Notes under the pieces: generated by a model
The model's database searches: none
Seen by the model: the letters and a program-made list of their open reading frames with translations, nothing else
What the model was told of the DNA's origin: nothing
Program-made: the position numbers and the translations under genes
Source of the DNA: CAZTQN01 sp964615765
GTDB lineage: Bacteria; Planctomycetota; Phycisphaerae; Phycisphaerales; UBA1924
Length of the DNA stretch: 22,248 nucleotides
Direction: 5' to 3'
Assembly: GCA_964615765.1 (NCBI GenBank)
Contig: CAZTQN010000048.1
Location: 1 to 22,248 of the forward strand
Part shown: positions 14,124 to 22,248 of the stretch, piece after piece
How the letters are laid out: the number at the start of each line of letters is the position of its first letter
Position numbering within the stretch: position 1 is the first letter of the stretch

Positions 14124-16583
14124 TTATCGGGCGTCTGTCAGACGCCAGCAGCGGTGCACCTTGCGGTTGCGGTATTCGGGCGGGACGGTCTGGCTGGAGA
14201 TGTCGCGGTCGGACCAGCCGAGGGCGGCGACGGCGTCGGCGTCGAACTTGAACTTGCGGAAGTTGTTCGAGAAGTAGACCACGCCCGCGGGCGGCATGAG
14301 GGCGCGGAGGTGGCGGAGCACGTCGAGGTACTGCGTGCCGACTTCCCAGTCGGCCTCGAGGGACTTGGAGTTGGAGAACGTGGGCGGGTCGACGACGGCG
14401 AGGTCGTAGTGATGGCCCACGGGGTGGGACGCGAGAAAGGCGAGCACGTCGTCGCACACGCCGCGGTGTTGGCGCGGGTCGAGCGAGGGCGTGTTGAGTT
14501 CGAGATTGCGGCGGGCCCAGGCGAGGTAGGTGTTGGAGAGGTCGACGCTCGTCGTTGACGCGGCCCCGCCCTGCATCGCGTACACGGTGAACGAGCCGGT
14601 GTAGCAGAACAGGTTCAGAAAGCGCTTGCCGGCGGCTTCGGCGCGGACCATGCGCCGCGTGAGACGGTGGTCGAGGAACAGGCCGGTGTCGATGTAGTCC
14701 GAGAGGTTGATCTCGAACTTGAGGGCGGGGAAGGTGTCGTCGGCGCCCTCGAGGACGATGTGGGTGCGGCGGGCGTCGGAGACTTTTTCGTGCTGCGTCA
14801 AGCCGCGTTGGCGGTGCTTTTCCTTGATGTAGACGTGCTCGGGCGGGACCTCGGCGGCGGCGGCGATGATGGCGCGGACGCGGTCGAACCAGTCGGCCTG
14901 CTGGGCGGCGGTGCGGCTGTGCTCGCGCTCGTATTCGGCGACGTGGTAGCGGTCGGCGTAGCGGTCGATGATGAGGGGGACGTCGGTGACGTCGCGCTCG
15001 TAGACGCGGTAGCAGGTCACGCCGCGGGATGGGTACTTGCGGAGATGGCGGAGGTTGTTGGCCAGGCAGCGGGCGAAGTCGTCGAGTTCGCGGAGGTCGC
15101 GATCGCGCAGGCCGCCGAAGGTTGGGGCGGGTGTGGAGGCGGGCAGGGGCGGGGCCGAGGCGACGTCGTCGGTTTCGGACGGCGGCGATGCGGCGTCGGA
15201 CGCGAAGGCGGGCGCGATGCCTTCTTCAACCGGGGCAGAGTCAGGCGGCGTGCCGGCTTCATCGGAGGCGACGACAGACGGGCCGCCTGCCCCACCCGGA
15301 TGTGAAGCGGGCGGGCGCGGGCCGAGGAAGGTGAAGTAGGTGCACTCGATGGTGCTGTTGTACAGCTTGCGCCGGCGGGAGGCGGGCTGGGCGAAGAGGG
15401 TTTCGAGTTCGAGGACGGCGGTGAGGATGTGGAAGGACCACGTGGGCAGGCGGCGGAAGACGATGGGCAGGGCGCGGTAGAGGCGGTCGACCTCGCGGTC
15501 GATGCCGACGCCGGGGCGGCCGTCGGCGCCGACGCGGACGCCGTAGGGCGGGTTGGTGACGATGACGCCGTATTGGTGGCGTGCGGGGTCGTGCGGGCCG
15601 GTGAGTTCACGGGCGTCGGCGCGGGTGAAGGTGATGTCGGCCTCGACGCCGGCGGCGCGGGCGTTGGCGCGGGCGAGCGCGAGGGCGCGGTCGTCGATGT
15701 CAGACCCGAAGATGCGCGGCGACTTGGCGGAGGGCGTGATGGCTTCGCGGGCTTCGTCGCGGACTTCGGCCCAGAGGTCGGGCGGGATCAGGCGCTGGCG
15801 CTGCGCCGCGGAGGAGGCGGAGGGTGCGAGCCAGGCTTCGCAGTCGAACGTGCGGTTCAGGCCGGGAGCGATCGAGCGTTCGAGCAGGGCGGCCTCGATG
15901 GCGATGGTGCCTGAGCCGCAGAACGGGTCGAGCAGCACGCGCCCGCCCGCGGGGCGCCAGACGCTGAGCAGGACGAGCCCGGCGGCGAGGGTTTCGCGAA
16001 GGGCGGCTTCGCCCGCGCCGGTGGCGGCGGTAGGGTCGACGGCGGCGCGGTGCTCGCGGTAGCCGCGTTTGTGCAGGCCGGGGCCGGTGGTGTCGATGGT
16101 GAGCGTGGCGACGTTGTCGACGAGGGCGACTTCGATCTGGACCTTCGGGCCGGTTTCGGGGAGGAGGGCGCCGACGCCGTCTGCGGCGTAGGCGGTGCGG
16201 AGACGTTCGACGACGGCGCGTTTGGTGGCGCGCTGGATGGCGGGCTCGCTGGTGATGGCGCTGCGGACGGCGCGGCCGGCGACGGGGAAGGCGGCGTCGC
16301 GGGCGATGAAGCGTTCCCAGGGGAGGGCTTTGACGCCGTCGAAGAGTTGATCGAAGCCGCGGTCGCCGCCGCCGACGTCCATCGCGCCGACGCGGATGAG
16401 CACGCGGTCGGCGGCGCGAAGCCAGAGGTTGGCTTCGCAGACGGCCCGCCAATCACCGACGAACGCGACGCGCCCGGTCGCGACGGGCTTGGCGTCGTAG
16501 CCGAGTTGTTCGAGTTCGCGCACGACGACGGCTTCAAGGCCGAAGGTGCAAGTGGCGAGCAGGTCGAGGCGGTCGGTGGGCAT
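14124..16583 (-). CDS. rlmL: Bifunctional 23S rRNA (guanine) methyltransferase RlmKL
   Basis: An 819-residue fusion. The N-terminal part has a THUMP-type RNA-binding region (about 45-165), then an N2-guanine methyltransferase with SAM motif DPFCGSGTIAIEAALLERS (about 219-237) and catalytic NPPYGVRVG (344-352), corresponding to RlmL (m2G2445). The C-terminal part is a second Rossmann methyltransferase with NLFCYTGSFTVYAMQGGA (motif I) and VVDPPTFSNSKS (motif IV), corresponding to RlmK (m7G2069). E. coli RlmKL has 702 residues. Part of the excess is a ~70-residue Pro/Ala/Ser/Gly linker (about 421-490) between the two enzymes. The ATG at 16581-16583 starts the conserved LLATCTFGLEAVVVREL segment; no good ribosome binding site is visible. 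It is divergent from the YdeI-type gene across 60 bases. Confidence 0.94.
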   Translation of the reverse strand: MPTDRLDLLATCTFGLEAVVVRELEQLGYDAKPVATGRVAFVGDWRAVCEANLWLRAADRVLIRVGAMDVGGGDRGFDQLFDGVKALPWERFIARDAAFPVAGRAVRSAITSEPAIQRATKRAVVERLRTAYAADGVGALLPETGPKVQIEVALVDNVATLTIDTTGPGLHKRGYREHRAAVDPTAATGAGEAALRETLAAGLVLLSVWRPAGGRVLLDPFCGSGTIAIEAALLERSIAPGLNRTFDCEAWLAPSASSAAQRQRLIPPDLWAEVRDEAREAITPSAKSPRIFGSDIDDRALALARANARAAGVEADITFTRADARELTGPHDPARHQYGVIVTNPPYGVRVGADGRPGVGIDREVDRLYRALPIVFRRLPTWSFHILTAVLELETLFAQPASRRRKLYNSTIECTYFTFLGPRPPASHPGGAGGPSVVASDEAGTPPDSAPVEEGIAPAFASDAASPPSETDDVASAPPLPASTPAPTFGGLRDRDLRELDDFARCLANNLRHLRKYPSRGVTCYRVYERDVTDVPLIIDRYADRYHVAEYEREHSRTAAQQADWFDRVRAIIAAAAEVPPEHVYIKEKHRQRGLTQHEKVSDARRTHIVLEGADDTFPALKFEINLSDYIDTGLFLDHRLTRRMVRAEAAGKRFLNLFCYTGSFTVYAMQGGAASTTSVDLSNTYLAWARRNLELNTPSLDPRQHRGVCDDVLAFLASHPVGHHYDLAVVDPPTFSNSKSLEADWEVGTQYLDVLRHLRALMPPAGVVYFSNNFRKFKFDADAVAALGWSDRDISSQTVPPEYRNRKVHRCWRLTDAR
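14130..14146. repeat. 17-base palindrome at the rlmKL 3' end
   Basis: GGCGTCTG-T-CAGACGCC, perfect over 8 bases each side, inside the last codons of rlmKL just before its TAA. As RNA it can form a 6-bp stem with a TGTCA loop. No T-run follows on either strand, so it is not a standard intrinsic terminator. Confidence 0.7.
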
Positions 16584-16643
16584 GAGCGGGCGACGGGTGC
16601 GGGCGATTTCTCGGGCGGACTGTACGTGTGATATCTTGACGGC

Positions 16644-17276
16644 ATGGCGAAGACGACGAGCAGAGCGGTCCGGAGCAGCGGGAGCAAGACGACTGCGAAT
16701 AAGACCGGTGCGAAGGCGTCGGCGGACGACGCGGGCAAGGCGGGGCGATGGGGGCTGAGCGCCGCGCGGGCCGGGCAGACGCCCGAGGGCTTTGTGCCGG
16801 GCTCGAAGACGGTTGAGTACACAACGCGGGTGATCGCCGATCCGGACGGGACGACGGCGACGGCGTTGGGCGTGCCGTTTGATCCGAAGGCGGTGTTCGG
16901 CGCGGCGCGGGCACCGGTGAGCGTGACGATCAACGAGGGGTACACGTATCGCACGACGACGTTCACGATGTGCGGCGAGCGGTTTGTGCCGCTGCGCCTG
17001 AGTCATCGCGAAGCCGCGGGCGTGGAGGCGGGTCAGACGGTGCGCGTGCGGATGGCGCTGGACGAGGCGGAGCGAACGGTGGAGGTGCCGAAGGACCTGG
17101 CGGCGGCGCTGAAGGCGGGCGGGGCGGGCGTGCAGGAGGCGTTCGACGCGATGTCGTTCACGCACCGGAAGGAGCATGTCGTCGCGATCGAGGAGGCCAA
17201 GAAGCCCGAGACGCGGGCGCGACGGATCGCGGCGTGTGTGGAGGCGGCGCGGGGAAGGGTGGGGCGAGGGCGGTGA
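16644..17276 (+). CDS. YdeI/OmpD-associated family protein with DUF1905 domain
   Basis: A 210-residue soluble protein. Residues 1-35 are a Ser/Thr/Lys/Ala-rich, probably disordered tail. A DUF1905-like beta-rich domain follows (about 56-140), including the substrate-like core PVSVTINEGYTYRTTTFTMC and LRLSHREAAGVEAGQTVRV. The C-terminal segment, VPKDLAAALKA then FDAMSFTHRKEHVVAIEEAK and RARRIAACVEAAR, is the signature of the YdeI/OmpD-associated (OmdA, bacteriocin-protection-like) helix pair. The molecular role of the family is poorly defined. The ATG at 16644 has no Shine-Dalgarno, but TATCTT lies 7 bases upstream (16632-16637), so a leaderless message is possible. It is divergent from rlmKL and convergent with aconitase. 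Confidence 0.83.
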   Translation: MAKTTSRAVRSSGSKTTANKTGAKASADDAGKAGRWGLSAARAGQTPEGFVPGSKTVEYTTRVIADPDGTTATALGVPFDPKAVFGAARAPVSVTINEGYTYRTTTFTMCGERFVPLRLSHREAAGVEAGQTVRVRMALDEAERTVEVPKDLAAALKAGGAGVQEAFDAMSFTHRKEHVVAIEEAKKPETRARRIAACVEAARGRVGRGR

Positions 17277-17284
17277 GCGGTTGT

Positions 17285-17321
17285 GAAAACAAAGAAGCCC
17301 CGGGGCAGGGAGCCCCAGGGC
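17285..17321 (-). terminator. Intrinsic terminator of aconitase gene
   Basis: On the minus strand GCCCTGGGGC - TCCCT - GCCCCGGGGC forms a 10-bp stem (one G-T pair) with a 5-base loop, followed directly by TTCTTTGTTTTC. It lies 40 bases after the acnA stop. On the plus strand the A-rich tract lies before the stem and no T-run follows, so it would act mainly on minus-strand transcripts. Confidence 0.9.
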
Positions 17322-17360
17322 GTTCGGTGATCACGGAGGGTGATGATTCTGCTGCGGCGA

Positions 17361-20156
<2,796 letters not shown>

Positions 20157-20207
20157 GGCGGGGGCTCCTGGTTGTGCGAGTCTGACGGTAGCATCGCCGC
20201 GCGGCGG

Positions 20208-20229
20208 GCATGACTCCAATCGATCATGC
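20208..20229. promoter_or_regulatory. Inverted repeat upstream of acnA, possible operator
   Basis: GCATGA - 10 bases - TCATGC, perfect arms, 52-73 bases upstream of the acnA ATG. Spacing of arm centres is about 16 bases. No -10/-35 pair can be assigned with confidence. Regulatory role is inference. Confidence 0.35.
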
Positions 20230-20240
20230 ACGGGCTTGTG

Positions 20241-20255
20241 ATAAGTTTCGCTTAT
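20241..20255. repeat. Short inverted repeat at the stop of the small membrane protein gene
   Basis: ATAAG-TTTCG-CTTAT, perfect 5-base arms, spanning the TAA (20252-20254) of the upstream gene and lying 85-99 bases before acnA. It is AT-rich compared with its surroundings. Too weak for a terminator; it may be part of the acnA promoter region. Confidence 0.35.
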
Positions 20256-20539
20256 GGCTGTGAATCGGGCTGGTCGTCGGGGGTCTCGCGGGCGGCTTCG
20301 CGCTGGCGCAGGCGCTCGCGGGCTTCCCAGCGGTCGTTGATGGCTCTGCGGGAGACGCGGTCTTTCTCGTTGGTGTAATGCCACCACCACGCGAACACCG
20401 CGATCGGGATGGCGAGCGTGACGGCGACGATCCACGGCTCGTCCCACCAGCCGATGGCGTACAGCTTGACGCCCAGCACGAACAATGTGCCGACCAGCGC
20501 GATCGCGCCTTGGAGCTGCTGCGCCTTGGCCTTCGTCAT
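20252..20539 (-). CDS. Small two-helix membrane protein, unknown function
   Basis: A 95-residue protein with two predicted membrane helices: about 10-28 (GAIALVGTLFVLGVKLYAI) and about 36-53 (PWIVAVTLAIPIAVFAWWW). A charged Arg/Glu-rich cytoplasmic-type tail follows (about 56-95). I do not recognise a family. Its ATG overlaps the TGA of the RND pump gene as ATGA (20536-20539), so translation is coupled and it may be an accessory subunit or regulator of that pump; small membrane partners of RND pumps are known (for example AcrZ with AcrB), but no similarity to AcrZ is claimed. It ends in TAA inside a short inverted repeat. Confidence 0.75.
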   Translation of the reverse strand: MTKAKAQQLQGAIALVGTLFVLGVKLYAIGWWDEPWIVAVTLAIPIAVFAWWWHYTNEKDRVSRRAINDRWEARERLRQREAARETPDDQPDSQP

Positions 20540-22248
20540 GCCGGCGATTGTTGCCCGGTGACTTCGCCCGGGCGGGGCGATGGCGACGGGGTGACCGGGC
20601 GGCGGGAGAAGAGGCGGTCGAGAACCAGGTGTGTCACCGGTGTGACCAGCAACGTGAGGATGAGCGAGAGCATCTGCCCGCCGATGACGACGACCGCGAC
20701 GGCGCGGCGTTCTTCAGCGCCGGGGCCGGTGCCGACGGCGAGCGGGAGCATCCCGCCGACGAGGGCGAGGGTGGTCATGAGGATGGGGCGGAGGCGGTCG
20801 CGGCTGCCGCGGACGACGGCGTCCTCGATGGGCACGCCCTCGCGGCGGAGCTGGTTGATGTGGTCAACCTGCAGGATCGAGTTCTTCTTGACCACGCCGA
20901 AGAGCACGAGGATGCCCAGCGCGGAGTACAGGTTCAGCGACTCGCCCGCGAGGTAGAGCGAGAGGAAGGCGAAGGGGACGGACATCGGGAGCGAGAGCAG
21001 GATGGTGAACGGGTGCAGGTAGCTCTCGTAGTTGGCGGCGAGGATCATGTACATGAACACGATCGAGAGCGCGAAGGCGAGGAGGAACTCGCGGAACGTG
21101 CGCTCGAGCTCGCGCCCGCGGCCGAGCGTTCGGACGGAGTACTCCTCAGGCATGTTGAGGCGATCGACCTCGGCACGCATGGCTTCGAGGCGATCGCCGA
21201 GGGCGAAGCCGGGGCCGACGGAGCCGCGGATGCTGGCGGCCCGCTGGCGGTCGAGACGGTCGACGCGGGCGGCGCTGTTGACCTCGCGGACGTCGGCGAG
21301 GCTGCGGAGCTCGATGAGGCGGCTGCCGGAGCCGGGGAGCAAGAGTCGGGGCAGGCTGCCGGGCTGGGCCCGGTCCTCGGCGCGGAGGCGGAGCTGTACG
21401 TCGTAGTCCTCGTTGGTGAGCGGGTCGCGGAAGCGGGAGACTTCGTCCTCGCCGCCGACCATGAGGCGGAGGGCGGTGCCGATGTCGCGCGGCGAGACGC
21501 CGAGGTCGGCGGCGCGCTGGCGGTCGACATTGACGCGGAGTTCGGGGGTATCGAGGCGGAGCGTGGTGTCGAGGTCGGGAAGCCCGCCGAGTTCGCGCGA
21601 GCGCTGGCGGAGGGTCTCGGTGTACTCGGCGAGTTTCTCGAGCTCGGGCCCGCGGATGGCGAGGTCGATGTCGAAGTTCCCGCCGCCGATGTTGAACGCG
21701 GCGAAGGGGCGGACGGAGATGCGGAGGTCCGGGAAGCCGCGGAGTTCGCGCCGGAGTTGCTGCATGACGTCGGACTGGGTGTAGTTCCCGCGGAACGCGG
21801 CGAGCGGGCGGCCGCGGAAGGCCTCGCGGAACAGGCGCGAGAACGAGAAGTAGCGCTCGGCGTGCGGGACGATGCGGACGTAGATCTCGGCGCGGTTGAC
21901 CTGCCCGAGGAACGAGCCGCCGACAGACGAGAGCGTGGTGACCACCGCCGGGTTGCGGCGGATGCGGTCTTCGACTTCCTTCGCGGCCTGGTCGAAGGCG
22001 TCGAAACTCACGCCTTCCGGGCCGACGACGTTGACGTTGAACTCGGCCTCGTCGATGTTGCTGGGGACATAGTCCTGTCGGAGCAGGCCGTAGAGCGGGA
22101 CGCTGGCGGCGACGACGACGGCGGTGGTAGTGAGCGTGATCCAGCGGTGGCGGACGCACCAGCGGAGCGAGCGTTCGTAGAGGCGGTCGAGGCGGGCGTA
22201 AAAGCCGGCGCGGCAGGCCGGTCCGTGCCCGGAGGCGTGTCCCGATGG
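20536..22248 (-). CDS. RND-family efflux pump inner-membrane subunit (AcrB-like), C-terminal part, cut by window edge
   Basis: 570 residues are visible, open to the right edge. The sequence starts in the cytoplasmic loop before TM7 (YERSLRWCVRHRWITLTT), continues with the second periplasmic porter/docking half (DYVPSNIDEAEFNVNVVGPEG, RVDRLDRQRAASIRGSVGPG), then TM8-12. Family marks are FMYMILAANYESYLHPFTIL, LPMSVPFAFLSLYLAGESLN, LFGVVKKNSILQVDHINQLR and SRDRLRPILMTTLALVGGML, ending VTPVTHLVLDRLF. These fit the HAE-type multidrug exporters driven by protons, with a MFP adaptor and outer membrane channel as partners, neither in view. A GTG at 22011 is internal, not the start. The C-terminal tail (about 25 residues) is Pro/Ser-rich. 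It is followed by the ATGA-coupled small membrane protein. Confidence 0.95.
   Translation of the reverse strand, partial: PSGHASGHGPACRAGFYARLDRLYERSLRWCVRHRWITLTTTAVVVAASVPLYGLLRQDYVPSNIDEAEFNVNVVGPEGVSFDAFDQAAKEVEDRIRRNPAVVTTLSSVGGSFLGQVNRAEIYVRIVPHAERYFSFSRLFREAFRGRPLAAFRGNYTQSDVMQQLRRELRGFPDLRISVRPFAAFNIGGGNFDIDLAIRGPELEKLAEYTETLRQRSRELGGLPDLDTTLRLDTPELRVNVDRQRAADLGVSPRDIGTALRLMVGGEDEVSRFRDPLTNEDYDVQLRLRAEDRAQPGSLPRLLLPGSGSRLIELRSLADVREVNSAARVDRLDRQRAASIRGSVGPGFALGDRLEAMRAEVDRLNMPEEYSVRTLGRGRELERTFREFLLAFALSIVFMYMILAANYESYLHPFTILLSLPMSVPFAFLSLYLAGESLNLYSALGILVLFGVVKKNSILQVDHINQLRREGVPIEDAVVRGSRDRLRPILMTTLALVGGMLPLAVGTGPGAEERRAVAVVVIGGQMLSLILTLLVTPVTHLVLDRLFSRRPVTPSPSPRPGEVTGQQSPA

Noticed and set aside
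14130..14146. Palindrome at the rlmKL 3' end as an intrinsic terminator
   Set aside because: Short stem and no T-run after it on either strand; listed only as a repeat.
20157..20447. N-terminal extension of aconitase by 97 codons
   Set aside because: The extension is Arg/Pro-rich and overlaps the 95-residue membrane protein gene. The ATG at 20156 has a good ribosome binding site and the family N-terminus.

Overview
The window is very GC-rich bacterial chromosome (my impression by eye, not computed). It is packed with genes: 18 protein-coding genes, 16 of them on the minus strand, and no gap between genes longer than about 135 bases. I see no tRNA, rRNA, CRISPR array, insertion sequence or phage gene. 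The gene mix suggests a planctomycete, most likely of the Phycisphaerae. It includes a CHASE2-type Ser/Thr kinase with an HGDLKPGN catalytic loop, a FIST sensor protein, a carboxyltransferase/OadG-like/biotinyl gene set and fused RlmKL. This placement is inference from family content and base composition, not a phylogenetic result.

Layout from left to right. 1-2883 (minus) is a proB-proA-prfC run: glutamate 5-kinase and glutamate-5-semialdehyde dehydrogenase for proline synthesis, overlapping by ATGA, followed by the start of peptide chain release factor 3, which is cut by the window edge. 2978-4285 (plus) is a FIST-domain protein. 4289-7376 (minus) holds a membrane Ser/Thr kinase with a CHASE2 sensor region and, downstream, a small predicted secreted protein of unknown function. 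The 3' part of the kinase gene shows signs of frameshifts. 7468-10155 (minus) holds fumarylacetoacetase (last step of tyrosine/homogentisate breakdown) and an MFS exporter.

10217-13989 (minus) is the most interesting block: methylmalonyl-CoA epimerase, a biotin-dependent-type acyl-CoA carboxyltransferase, a tiny OadG-like protein without a membrane helix, a biotinyl-domain protein that lacks the biotin-accepting lysine motif, and a CHAD-domain protein 3 bases further on. A short AT-rich patch with inverted repeats (CCACAA-TAT-TTGTGG) lies upstream of the epimerase and is a candidate operator. The set looks like a propionyl-/methylmalonyl-CoA handling module whose carrier subunit has become a pseudo-carrier, so a true biotin carrier must be supplied from elsewhere.

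14124-16583 (minus) is fused 23S rRNA methyltransferase RlmKL with a long low-complexity linker. 16644-17276 (plus) is a YdeI/OmpD-associated-type protein. 17361-20156 (minus) is aconitase A, with a strong intrinsic terminator behind it. 20252-22248 (minus) is a small two-helix membrane protein, coupled by ATGA to the 3' end of an RND multidrug efflux pump gene that runs off the right edge.
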